Part shown: one piece after another, positions 34,245-46,354 of the stretch
Position numbering within the stretch: the stretch's first letter is position 1
Layout: every line of letters begins with the position of its first letter
Assembly: GCF_963678975.1 (NCBI RefSeq)
Contig: NC_089276.1
Coordinates: 28,264,472 to 28,328,471 of the forward strand
Source of the DNA: Dysidea avara
Taxonomy: Eukaryota > Porifera > Demospongiae > Dictyoceratida > Dysideidae
Direction of reading: 5' to 3'
DNA: 64,000 bases
The notes under the pieces: model-generated
Told to the model about the DNA's origin: nothing
The model's input: only the letters and a program-made list of their open reading frames with translations
Database searches by the model: none
Translations under genes and position numbers: made by a program

Positions 34245-37040
34245 GTTAGTAACAGTAATTTGGTCTCACATGGCCAGACAACTATTTTTCTGCACAACAC
34301 TTATCAATTAAAAAATATAAGTGCCTGTTTTGAAATAGCAGTCTGGCTACGTGAACTAGTAGTGAAGTTGTTGTCAGTGTTCTGCTTGCTATAGATGTGT
34401 ATACAAGACTTGCCTTCTGTGTAGCCTCAGGAACTAACTTATGAATTAATTTACCTGTTGCACACAACTAAGATGTCCTATGTATGTTTGTATACGTTTG
34501 TGACAGTGTGTGAGGCCATCAATGTTATACAGATAGTGAGGATTTTGTTCGTAAGTAACCCAGGATGCTTTTAGCATTAATAATGTTTCCCTAATATGGT
34601 GTGATTGTGATTGAACCATTGTTTGTACATCCTTATGTTGTGTTTAACTTTGTTTGTAAATACGCAGTATTAAGTTGAAAGTGTTGATGTGTGTTTTTTT
34701 AGTGACCACTTTATGATTGGTTAGTTAGTTCTGTTGTTTGTCACTTTTCGGTGATAAGGTTTGAACAACATCAACAGGTACACACTTTCAGAGCTTCTAT
34801 AGTAGTGTACTATTGTAGGTAACTGGAAAGCACTTGGTATTTATTCTAATAGAACACACAGGAAGGATGCACATTCAAATGCATCCCTGGCACTACCATA
34901 GCGCTATATCTGTGTAGCTCCACTGAAATACATTGGGAGTATTGAAATTGCCAGTCACTGCGTTCTAACAAAAGACAAAGAACAGACAAGTAACGTACCA
35001 CCCAAGCAAATGGTGTTTTTTTTTTGAAGTATTGCCATTCAGTCTTTTTCGACATTTGTGATTGCAAACTTTGATGCATGGGGTAACCATGTCTGACACA
35101 TATGCACAACACAGAGAATTGTTCAGTATATAGACTTGCATCACCACTAAACAGTGAAGTGATGTTACCTTACTTACTGATCAGCAGGAGAATACAAACC
35201 ATCAAATTTTCTAGCGATTGTATTACAAGGTAGTGATATGAACTGAAGTATATGTTTTGTATAAGGAAATCCACCACACATGGTGACTGTCCAACAGTTC
35301 CTAAGAATACTGTGTGGTATCCCACTATGCTAACAAATTATGTGAGGATTTTTCTTGTTAATGTGCAGTACGTATTATCAAGTGGGTGTGGTTCCACGTA
35401 AGTCTACATGCAACTACAGTAATTAAGAATTTCCAGAAGTTAGTTACCTACATTTCCAGTAGCATCACGGATCCTGTGATGGCATGTATGCCCACAGAGA
35501 ACAGCTGATACAATTCTGATAAGTGGGTGTGGCTCTACATATCCTGCACAGACAGCAAAGGATATTCCTGAATGGTGGGTATGGCTCCACGTAGAGTGTT
35601 TACAACTGCATTTCCACCAATACAATCAAGCTTGTTAACTTATAGTCACACGTAATCTCATCCGAGTCAGACCCAGACATTCAGTGAAGTGGATAAGACC
35701 CATTTGACCCGGACAAAATGTGACCCAAATGACCTAGATAATCCGAATGACCCGGCCCACTTACAATGCTGATTCTGTGCTCATGATAAGACGGTTGCTT
35801 TCATTATAACATTCAATAGTTTCAAACTATAGCAACATTTTTTCCTAGTTTGCACACATAAGAAAAAGTTGGTCTGGCTGCATGAGCTTGACCTGCACTA
35901 AATGTGAAGTTTGGGCTATAATAATGACTAGTACTTTTGGCCAATTATTTTAAATATGTACGGTAACTGATGTAAATCCTGGTCTTTCTACAAATATAAA
36001 GCTTCATACAAGTTGATGGTATTGCAGATTATCGTTGAAATTTAGCTCCTTATGATTCTCATATTGCAATGAGATGTTCTAGTCTCATCCTGGTTGCTTC
36101 TTTCGCAGAGGGGGCACTTATGATCACTAATCAATGAGTGCACCCCAGAGCAAGGACGAGACTAGCAGTGTGGTTTTTAATCACATGCATGATGTTTTAG
36201 TTGTGGTAAATACAGCTGAGGTCCTCCGTGATACTTTAAGAGTACACTAAGTGATGGTGTCAATGTCCAGGAAGGTAATCAAAAGAGACAACTTACAGAC
36301 TTTAAGGTCAGATGCCACCTGATACTGCATGTTGATAGATCCTTTGTGATATTAGATGGCTCCAGGCCATTTATTTTGCAAGTTTATTTATGGACATCAG
36401 TGCTATAGTGATCTGACGTAGGTTGAACTGATCTACATACTGTACTTGTGCATCATGTTCAAACATTCACTTCAAAAAAATTCAATTCTCTTGAATTGTT
36501 ACGTAACTACACTGTAGGCCAGGCTGGCCTTAATGTTACCCACTACATCTTATGCTGCAGCTGATAGACTAATAGCTCTGCCTACATGAACAACGCGTAA
36601 CTATAGCGTGTAGATTGTACCTCAACAACAAGGTAAATAGTTAAGTACTAGGTGTACCTGTGCAAAATGCATGTTACTATATAATGCTCTCTGTATATAG
36701 CATGTGGGACACACACAAATGCCGCTTCTTCATTCATATACACACAATCATTACCCATTCATTCAAACCAATGCATATGCAATGCACATATACATCCACA
36801 GTATGATAAACTAATAGCTCTACTACTTGTACCTCAACAACAGGGTAAAGTATGTACAACCACTAATTGCACTGCAGCTTTTTAATTTGATTTAATGATT
36901 TGAAGGGAGACTACATCAGTTCTAAGAACTGCTTCAGTGCCCTATACAAAGTACACAATATTATACAACAACATGCAACAAAAAATACTTACACAAGACA
37001 AAACAAAATTTACAAAACATAAATATGTACAACACAATAA
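34245..37040. other. no gene recognised between PGAM5 first-exon copies
   Basis: AT-rich, with a cluster of GACCC/GACCCGG motifs near 35670-35755. A short repeat ACTAGGTGTACC.G.GCAAAAT near 36650 also occurs at 30.05 kb. If copy A is a true alternative first exon, this is intron sequence of PGAM5. Confidence 0.45.
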
Positions 37041-37044
37041 TGTT

Positions 37045-38100
37045 TTAATTAACAAAACAATTGTTTGTAAGTAGCCTTAAAATTTGACAAGCAGTCAGTA
37101 CCACACAAATTTGGAGGCAAGCTATTCCAAATAATTACTCCACAATAGTAAAAACTACTCTTCCCAATTGATGAACGGATTTGCGGTACATACAATCGAT
37201 GTTTAGGCCACTACAATGAGATAACTTGTTTCTCATCAACTTCTCATAGAGTAACACATGCGGGCGGGCGGGTTATCTCATTATTGCACAAGCCATAGCT
37301 ATAAATTGCAGGATGTATATATTTGTACAAAACCAGTATAATAATCCTTTATTTTAGGTTATTGGCTGGGTGCACACCAAGCACTGGTGCAGACTAAGGG
37401 TAAAACTCCGACTGAATTCACATAAACTTCAACTTCAGTAACAAAGCTTTCAAGTCCTTTACGAGACTTCCACCAGTCTTGGAGTCATGTATCATACCCC
37501 AGTACAGCAGCGGTGTTAGGACGTGTAGGCTAGTCAATTTTGTTAGAGGGAGGGGCTGTGCAAGCTTGTGGCAGAAGTAGCAACACTAAAGCTACTATGA
37601 CTTTTCAGTAAGATATGATGGCCCTCCTCCACATAGGGCATGCAGGTCACAGTACCAATGCTAGTGTATATACACTGTATCACTCACTGTTGATGCCTTG
37701 GTGGTTGTTGATGCTCCAGAAAGCACTCTAATCAACACAGAAGTAAAAAAAAGCCTCAAAAATAGTGTCTGTATCTCAATGGGATTGCGGTTTTCCATAG
37801 AAATAGTGCTTTTCTACGTGATAATTAAACCCACTAACACAACACTCAAAAAAGCCATGCTGCAATCTCGTGCAATAATGAGTTTGCATGGGCAAAAGAA
37901 AATTTTAGTGCGGGCGGTTGATGAGAAACAAGTTATCTCATTGTAGTGGCCTTATTTCTTCCAGTATGCCCTGTATATGCTTCAGTTGAAACGAACCAGT
38001 CTTTTAAATACCTGGGAGACAGATGATGTAAAACTTTAAACACCTGTACAGCGGTATGAAAATGTCGCCTCTCTGCTAGTGTTAACTTGATACAGCTGCA
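37045..38100 (-). pseudogene. non-LTR retrotransposon RT tail interrupted by a MITE
   Basis: Minus strand from 38100 downward: IKLTLAERRHFHTAVQVFKVLHHLSPRYLKDWF...TEAYTGHTGRN, then, after a 746-bp insertion plus its 3-bp target duplication, KHRLYVPQIRSSIGKSSFYYCGVIIWNSLPPNL...NFKATYKQLF and a stop near 37065. This is the classical C-terminal RT tail (LTL..RR.......KC.H..SP.YL ... S......W.NLP). The frame is uninterrupted once the insertion is removed. The element is 5'-truncated. Confidence 0.8.
37206..37951. mobile_element. PIF/Harbinger-like MITE, 35-bp perfect TIRs, TTA target site
   Basis: A 746-bp element begins GGCCACTACAATGAGATAAC and ends with the exact inverse. The termini match perfectly for 35 bp and are flanked by TTA on each side (37203-37205 and 37952-37954). 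A 3-bp TWA duplication and GG-starting TIRs are typical of PIF/Harbinger. The interior contains GCGGGCGGGCGGG and GTGCGGGCGG motifs just inside the TIRs and no transposase. The ORF at 37698-37946 runs into the TIR and has no known domain. Confidence 0.88.
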
Positions 38101-38158
38101 TCACGTAAATTTTATTTGAGGGGAACCACCTGTACCCCGTGTGCATGTCGAATTATTG

Positions 38159-38166
38159 TCACGTGA
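38159..38166. promoter_or_regulatory. E-box TCACGTGA before PGAM5 first exon copy B
   Basis: Same palindrome and same six-base distance to the ATG (38173) as in copy A. Confidence 0.45.
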
Positions 38167-38172
38167 GTCTAC

Positions 38173-41100
38173 ATGGCGCATTACTTGGGAAGAATATGGC
38201 GAGGTGCCATACTGTTCGCTGGATCAGGCGCTACATTGGCTATGGTCGCAATGAGTTACGATGGCGACAAGAGAACCGAAAATTCCAACAAGTTGCGCGC
38301 GTTAACACGGTGGGACGATAATTGGGACCGGCGCGCGCCATCTCCTGATGTGGTTGATAGCACAGACGGTAACAAGCCCACTAAAGCCACTGCCAGTCGT
38401 CATCTTATACTGATACGCCATGGACAATATGATATGACACACAAACCAGATGAACTGAGAACATTAACACAATTGGGACACCAACAGGCAGTAATTACTG
38501 GTAAAAGACTAAAAGAACTCCAGGCTACAACAAGCAATGGTTATAATGCCCTCATTCACTCCACAATGAAGAGAGCTATAGAGACAACTAATGACGTAAT
38601 ATCATCATTAGAAGTGGTGCCACCTGTTTCCAGTTGTGATATGTTGAGGGAAGGGTCACCGTGCAAGCCTGAACCAACATCATCGCTATGGAAACCACAA
38701 GAACATGTAAGTACTGTATTGGGAAATTTATTACACAAGTTGCTGAAGGAATACTAGTCCATTATCTGCACAGTGCAAACATACGTATCAGGCTTGCCTT
38801 CTATGTGCATTGATACTATCTGGTCTTGTTTGTATGTAAAGATGGTTAAACTCCAGTAAAATTCAATTGCTATATGCTTGTATCAAGAGTTATTAACTCG
38901 TACTTGTACCGTATTCACAGTGCAAAATTAATGATTGATTTTTTGACCTGTCTCAAATTTTTGAGTAAACTTGAGTCCCTACGTACCTAGTGAGTCGTCC
39001 TTTGAGTTATTGTATATGTTGCAGGTTGTCTTGAGTGTTATAAGTATAAGTTTGGGAGTAGTTCAAATAGATTTATCCTCTAGGTGTGGTTGTGTTTGAA
39101 ACATTATGGTGCCGAGTTCTTGTTCAAGGTTTGACAAAATAATTTTCATTAACCATAAACCACTGTGGCCAGCACATGTTCTTGACGAAAACAGTATTCC
39201 TACAAAACATGACTATGCACACTCTTGACCATTGTGTATAATATTTCACAATGGAATTTGTGTCCATGACATATGTGATGATATACATACATGTACATGT
39301 GTCTTGACATGATGACAAATTGTCACGGTGTTTTGTATGAGGCCAGACATATTGTTTTGCTGTAACATGTCAACATTGTCATTAGTTGAGAAATGTCAGT
39401 ACCTGTTTTGAGGCCCCCAAAGTCGTGAACATGAATATTTTTATGGTGCATTGTATAAGTGTACAGTATCTACTCATCATACAGTCCCTATGGCAATTTC
39501 TGAACAGTTTACTGATCACAGTCACGTAATGTTAGGGTACGTGTGTTGTGTGTGTCCCCATCATGTTCATAGTGCATGATGATGAAAGTTTGCATTTTCC
39601 TGTTAAAAAACAATCGCACAAAGCCATCCTCATGCATCAATCCTTTGCAATAACTTGGCAGAGTAATGGTCATGCCCAAATATGTCTCTTAACACGCTCT
39701 GGTGTGTGTGTGTGTGTGTTTTAAAAAAATTGTTCACAATTAGATGTTGCTTTGTCCAAATGCATGCGGTTTAGAGTACTGCAGGTAGTGCATCCATGAT
39801 TTTGTACCACGCCTTGATGGCTAGCATACTCCACATATTGTTGTTCTCGGTATGTAAGGCTGTGTAGCAGGCAGAACATAGCTGAAATATCTGTGACGAA
39901 ATAACTGCTTTGCTTGCCAGCGATTAGTATTGGGGGCGTGCATTTGTCATACAATTACAGCCTGATACACCTGGCTCCATTCTTTCCTTTGCAGTCTATA
40001 GGAGTTCACAAATGATGAATTATGTACTACACCGTAACAAACAAGTGTATAGAAGAATTTACAAGCTAGTAAGAATCAAAAAGTGCCGAATCAATGTAAA
40101 ACATCCCGTATTTTAGCTACAGGCTAAAGAGAAATTAATTTGGTCTCCATTCAGCACTTTTTTTTATTGTACTAGCTTTTGAATTTCTTTACACGAATCC
40201 CTTGTCTAAAATCAGGTCACTTACGTATTTCAAACTTACACATTTCTTGTGGTCTTATAGAGGTGCCCACATCAATCAACACTTTCTTCCACCATAGAAA
40301 TTCAATCCCACAATACAAAGGTAATATGGTCACTTTATAAGAGAATGCTGACAGTAGCTGAACTGGTTAGAGCTAGCTCGAGTCCACTTGTTATCTTAGA
40401 ATTTTTGGAAAAGTTCTCACTAAAATTAGTAAGGACTTTGAAAGGAAGTGTTCCTGACGTCGCATACTATGACTTCATTTCTGAATGATGTTGTAATGAA
40501 GCATGTGAGGTTGGAAATGTATTAAGCCAGATTTGATGTACCAAAATCTTTTTCTTTTTGCTGTATGCTCTATTAGAGTATGTCATGTTTTGGTTTCTGT
40601 AGAAGTTCTATCAAGAGGGAGCTAGGATTGAGGCAGCATTTAGGAAGTACTTCTACAGAGCTAACCCGGAGCAGAAGAGTGACACTACTGACATCATTGT
40701 ATGTCATGCTAATGTCATCAGATACTTTGTGTGCCGGTATGTGTGTGTATGTTTGTTTGTGCGTACGTGCGTGTGTGTGTGTGCAGTAGTGTAGATTGTA
40801 GTGTGTCTGTATATATGCTTGTGTGGGTTACTACAAATCGAATAACAAAAAGTAAAGAGCTTGTTAGTGAAAAAAAAGAGAGCCCACACTGTTAGTACAG
40901 TACATACAGTAAATTGGCCTTGTTCATATGAACATGAATACACATTTTTGTGTCCATATTACACAGCTCCATTTTCCAACCAGGAGGCCTACTATATTAT
41001 AATGTAATTACATAAACTAATATTGTTAGCTGGGTGTATTGTCTAGTACTGTTATATTAGATGGGCAGCAGGCAGGCAGGCAGTGTTATAGTTAGTCTTT

Positions 41101-44100
41101 ATCAGAGAGATGTCCTGAATTCATTGTAGGATAATTTGTGTGTGAATATATGGGATGCTTTTACTTGTTCTAACCTTATTAAGTTCTAGTCTTTTAAGGG
41201 ACTGCAACTTCCAACAAACTTGTCTAACAGATGTTCCCTGAGGAAAGAGGGTCTAGAATACTTAGGTATAAGCTAGTTTAAACTCTAAACAACTTATGAT
41301 TTCAAAATGAGATGGTGTGTTTTCGCCATCACACTACCTGTTGTAATTGCCTCGTAAGACTACACATTCAATCAGAGGTCAACTGATCTCACACTGTTTT
41401 CCATGTCCCTGATCATGGTGATCTGGCTCTCTTCCTAAATAAGGAAGTTAAGGGTGTGCCTAATAAGGAAGTTACGGATGTTCCTAAATAAAGATGTGTC
41501 TCAGAATAGCGTACCAGGTAGCCATTTAGCACACATCCTTGCTAATGAATAGGACCTTGTGTGTGATCCTTATACTGGGATACAATGCTACATTGTGGTA
41601 ACACCTTGGCCCTAGTGAGAGCAATATTAGGACATGTAGTGTGTCTATTATATGGTGATTAGCTGTGTTGTGTTAATGTGTAAACCTTGAACCTGTGTGA
41701 ACATCTTAACCTGTTCAATAATAATTGTGCTTTGTTTAATGTGTTTGTTTAGTTTATTACACTTCAAACATGTTACTCTTACATGGATGGCCAATGTGTA
41801 TCTGTGTATGTTTTGGCCAAGATAAAATTGTTCAATTTGAAACATTATCCCTAGGACCTCCTTTGTATGGTTTAGGACCATCTCGTGGTGTCCATGTTAT
41901 AGAAGTGTCTGGGAATGTATTTATATAATTACAATTATAGGGTCCATGTACAGGTGTGACTGTGTCTGGTATTATCATCAAAGCTTGTGTCCTTTTTTTG
42001 GGACCATATTGAAAGTTTCTCTTTTAGTTATCAGAAAATAAGATAAGGTCTATTGTACACACTGCTCCTTTGTAATCCTCGTAATGCTTCAAACTTTAAA
42101 TTTAGCAAACATCTTGCGTGACAGAATACCATTATCCTTGTCAGTGACCTGGTGATAACTTGTATAACATGTTTACAGCTGAATGATGCTAGTCAGCAAA
42201 CAGCACACTAGACTTCTTGGACCTGTTTATACTACTAGCTCTACAGGCGTTAAACAATAAATTCAAAACACAACTTAAATTAAAATAACAACTATTGGCT
42301 TCTCTTGCCAAGTACTGTAGGCACTTGATTACACTGTTTCTTTATTGGTCAATATTTTCTATATTTGAAGATCAGTGGTTTCTTGTAATGTCAGTATTTA
42401 GTTTCTTTACATGGTTGCAAATTGGAAGGCTAAATTTGGAAATTGAAAAGCAAGGCTTGGCCCCTAGATACTTGTGATACTAGAATCTGCATTCCATGTT
42501 AGCTGCACGCGTAGTAAAGAGTCCCTGTGGAAGATAGTCAGTTTGTTTGTAGAAAAAGTTGTAAAAGTTAGTGAAATAATTTTGCCATTGACAGTCATAA
42601 GAAAGACCATACATATGTACCTACCTATGTAGAAAGACATTTACTCTGTAGAACACAGCATCCCATATACTTACTGTTATATATGTCTGAGACACTTGGT
42701 TAACAGATCACAGCTTAACAATAAAATAGTTCAGTGAACATTAAAACATTTTCACTTTGTCACTGACCTTGTTTTTGTGTTTGCACTAGAGAAGTGTGTA
42801 TGTGTCATGAGGAGCCTGACATGTTGTGGGAGGTTTGTTTAGTGGTGTTGACTAGATGAGTTCTCAGAAACCACTTTGTTTAGTTTAACTGTAGCCTCTT
42901 TTATTAAGTGCTTATGTATAAACACTAAAAAGTTGAAGACTTGAAACTTCTGACCACTTCTGTATCCAGACCACTTAAGTTATAGTGGCCGAGACAAATA
43001 GGTCCCAAATGTAGCTAAGGTGTACTTCATGACCTCATTAATATGACGTAAGTTCCACCAAATACATCAACTATGTCCCAAAATGAGTAACGTTATTAAT
43101 GAACAGCCACCTCATCATCGAGGCCACATTGTTTTTACTCCCATTAGTGTACTTCCCTTGTAAGAAGATTTCAGTGTATGTACATGGACAACTCAGTAAT
43201 CTGGACACTTGTCTTCACTACCAAAAATATAGCAACTGTACGTGTGTACACTTACAAACCAAATCAACCCCTTAATTCAGTACACCTCTGTAATTGAGGA
43301 CACAATGTGGTATACAGTAACTAGGTGTATTAGAGACTATAGCTTACACATATCCCCCAACCTGGAAACTTATAGCATTACCATGTGTAGTGTGGTTCAC
43401 TGGTTGTGTCACAATCAGAATTTGTTTGGACTTCTGGTTTGGTTGGGCAACTTGATTTCATTAGCAATGCAGTAATCATTAAAATTAAAAAGGACTTATC
43501 ATGTTTTTTGCTGGTAAATTCAATTTGTAGCATAGTGGTGCTGGGGTGTTACCCAACTTTGATTATTGACATAATACTGCTAATGTGCTTACAACTGTTG
43601 CTACTCCACCAAAGTTAGATCATAGACTTGTCTCTCTTTCTCTGTACGTGTGTGCGTGTGTGTGCAGGTGCATGCAAGCGTGTACATTCATGCACGTGTG
43701 TCAAGCTTGTATATGTATGGTCCGTTATACATAGTAAGAGGCAAATACACAGGTGCACTAATGCATGTGTGGGTGTGGGTGTTTGTGTGTGTGAGTAGTG
43801 CAAGCACGCATGATGTTGTGGGACAACTTATGCTCAAAGTTTTCACAAATCAACTCACATTGTTTAACACCTCACAATTACAAATTGGCATGGTTACTAA
43901 TCGCTTCATAGTAACATCTAGTCCTTTGTCTGTTTTCAGATTGGCATAAAATCTGATGCCAAACAGCAGATGTGTAAAAATAATAACAGCTCCATCTTCA
44001 ATCAGTCTCCATATGTTTATGGGAAGTGTTCTTGGCCTCTTACCAGAGGTTATATATTCATTGATGTTAATAAAAACATATGAACCCATAATTTCTCTTC

Positions 44101-45807
44101 CTTGTTTGATGCTTGCATATGTTGGGCCAAATATTTTAATGAAATTTGTACCATAGAAATGAAGCTTCTCATAGAGTAAAACCTCAATATATCCACCTTG
44201 ATATTTGACACTTACTGTAGTACGTACCTTACAGTGTGTACAGGGAACTTACCATTAGTTCTCAAATCAAATGTGCATATAAAAGTTTTGATACATACAA
44301 ATCAACCCAGGACACCTCTCTAGTTAGGCCACATTCTTGTGGTAGTAGTTACTGTAATTAACCACTGCTTGTTATGAATATTATTAAAGAAGTGTACACA
44401 CAATCTGTTTTGGCATTTGTGTGTGTATTTCCAAAGGTGTCCTTGTTTCTGGTGTGCATGCATATATGACAACCAGTTTGCTCAGTGTCCTGATTTTTCT
44501 AGTTCATTTCATGTAACCTTAACTGTGTCAATATCTACACTATAGAGTGCCTACCTAACCTTGGTAGACTTTACTTTACTGTAAGTTTGAATGTATATTT
44601 TTTACCATGGGACCATGGACAGGTGTTCTGATTATTGACATGTCCACATTATTTCAAGGTGTCCTTTTAAGAAGTCAGACTATCAGTATGTCTGTCACTC
44701 TAAAAGTTTAATCAATATAAACCATTTTTAAAAATATACACTCAAGCCAATTAAATTATGATATGTATTCAGTACACAGATGGTAACTAAGTTACCAACT
44801 TGATTTCTGACAACACAGCTGTACCCTACCCTATTCAAGGCACAATGTGACAACATTTACTAAGTTGAAATGCCATGGGGAACTAATGTAGGGCTTCTAT
44901 GGCACAAGGCAGTGTCTCTGTGCACCTGCCAATTATCACATTAGCTCTGACTGCCCTGGAAAACAGTTTTATTTAATGATCTGCGCCTGTCAATACAGCA
45001 ATAAAACTACTTGTGATTCAGTGCCCATTCCTTGTATAGAAACTAGGATGTGTCTGTTCCTAAGGCAATCAAACTACTTGCACACCCTGTACTAATGAAG
45101 TGATAGTGTGAACACTTGTGTTTTCTCACACGAATCAAGTGGCTTGATATGTTTAGTAGATACTTTTGTGGCACTTAAGAAAGTCATCATTGAGAGGAAG
45201 AAAAATTTGGCAGTTATTTACAGTGGGTGGTCACAGTTCCTGCTATTGTTGATGGAGGGTAGTGATCCATGTTTATGGTATGTGGTGATGGTATGACTGT
45301 GTTAAGTGGTGTTTGTCTTTTCTTTGTCAAGGTCCTTGCACAGGTGTTTAATGAGCATTATTTCTTTGCATAAGGGATGGATCCCACTTTATGGAAGGGA
45401 AGTGAAATTTGAAAATATAGATGGCAAATTTGCCATAAATTTTGTAAACTTCCAAGTATTTAAAACACAGGTTATTTAAGACACAGGCTTGTGTGTGCGC
45501 GTGTGTGTGTGGCATGGTGGATTTACCAAATAAATTATTGTTTGTAGGACCTACGATATTTTGCCATATTTAGTGTTTTAGAAATTGCTTCTTTATTAGC
45601 AATTCATTGATGACAACTTTACTAAGTTACAATTGACCAATCCTTTTTTATCACAGGGCTCTGCAGCTACCCCCAGAGGCATGGCTAAGGATGAGTCTTG
45701 CTCACTGCAGTATCACTCGGATCACAATACGACCTAATGGCCGTGTGACTCTCAAAGGCCTTGGGGATGCTGGACACCTCCCTGCAAATATGATCACGTA
45801 CTCTTGA
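38173..45807 (+). CDS. PGAM5: PGAM5 (mitochondrial Ser/Thr/His protein phosphatase)
   Basis: Model: join(38173..38706, 40603..40736, 45657..45807), 272 aa against 289 in human. In the family this is a mitochondrial membrane-tethered phosphatase of the phosphoglycerate-mutase fold, acting in mitophagy, fission and cell death (FUNDC1, DRP1, ASK1). Visible: N-terminal hydrophobic anchor ([17 protein letters not shown]), WDDNWDRR multimer motif, catalytic [37 protein letters not shown], then [16 protein letters not shown] and the second catalytic block [16 protein letters not shown], ending [33 protein letters not shown]. Phases 0 and 2 are consistent across the GT/AG junctions. An AATAAA lies at about 45999. 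A second first exon (33699-34244) lies upstream. Confidence 0.93.
39700..40200 (+). repeat. interspersed repeat family A copy in PGAM5 intron 1
   Basis: Recognisable blocks: GTAAGGCTGTGTAGCAGGCAG followed by AACATAGCTGAAAT, CATTTGTCATACAATTACAG, and ACAAACAAGTGTATAGAAGAATTT. The end has an inverted pair (TACAAGCTAGTAAG...TGTACTAGCTTTTG). It is more diverged than the copies in the first 16 kb. Confidence 0.5.
40737..45656. other. PGAM5 intron 2, no further gene recognised
   Basis: 4.9 kb between PGAM5 exons 2 and 3. It contains TG-rich microsatellites near 40770, 43650 and 45490. The open frames here (for example 42295-42477, 43956-44156, 45108-45296) have no recognisable family or splice logic. 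Confidence 0.5.
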
Positions 45808-46354
45808 GAATTTTGTCCATTTATTAAATTTAAATGTATTAATTTATTATTCCTTTTTTGTGTATATTATTTTATTAATCATGGCTATGCAGTGTGGAGT
45901 TGTGATTTCTTGGTTTTCGGTTTTGAAATTCCAAGAATTTGCACTTTAAAAAACCCAGTGCAAGTTTGTGCGTAATCATTGTGTGTGTGGCCCAGTTAAA
46001 TAAACCACATTTGACATCATTGAATATTGTGACAATAACAAAAACAAAGGCAGCAGTGTACAGTTGAGAATATTACTTATGTATAGCGGACAAATTAAAA
46101 TGTTATCTGAAATGCTAAATTTCCAATTCTAATAAGATACAACTAATTATCAGATACAATTACTCATGTAAGCACTAAATAATAAGAATACAATAAGGAT
46201 TTATATATTATAATGTATTAGACTTTGTCCAAAATGTAACCTGTGTCATAATGATAAAAGGAGTAAAATGTTATTAAAAATGTCCCAAGTGATATAGAGA
46301 CTGTACAAGAGAGTTGATTGTTAGGTCTGTTAAAATGGCCATCAGCTGAAGGTG

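Noticed and set aside
34245-34394. Read-through C-terminus of PGAM5 copy A (VSNSNLVSHGQ...)
   Set aside because: Begins exactly at a GTTAGT donor and is unlike PGAM5; it is most likely intron sequence.
37698-37946. 82-aa ORF as a transposase
   Set aside because: It runs into the MITE terminal repeat and has no DDE or Myb-like motif.
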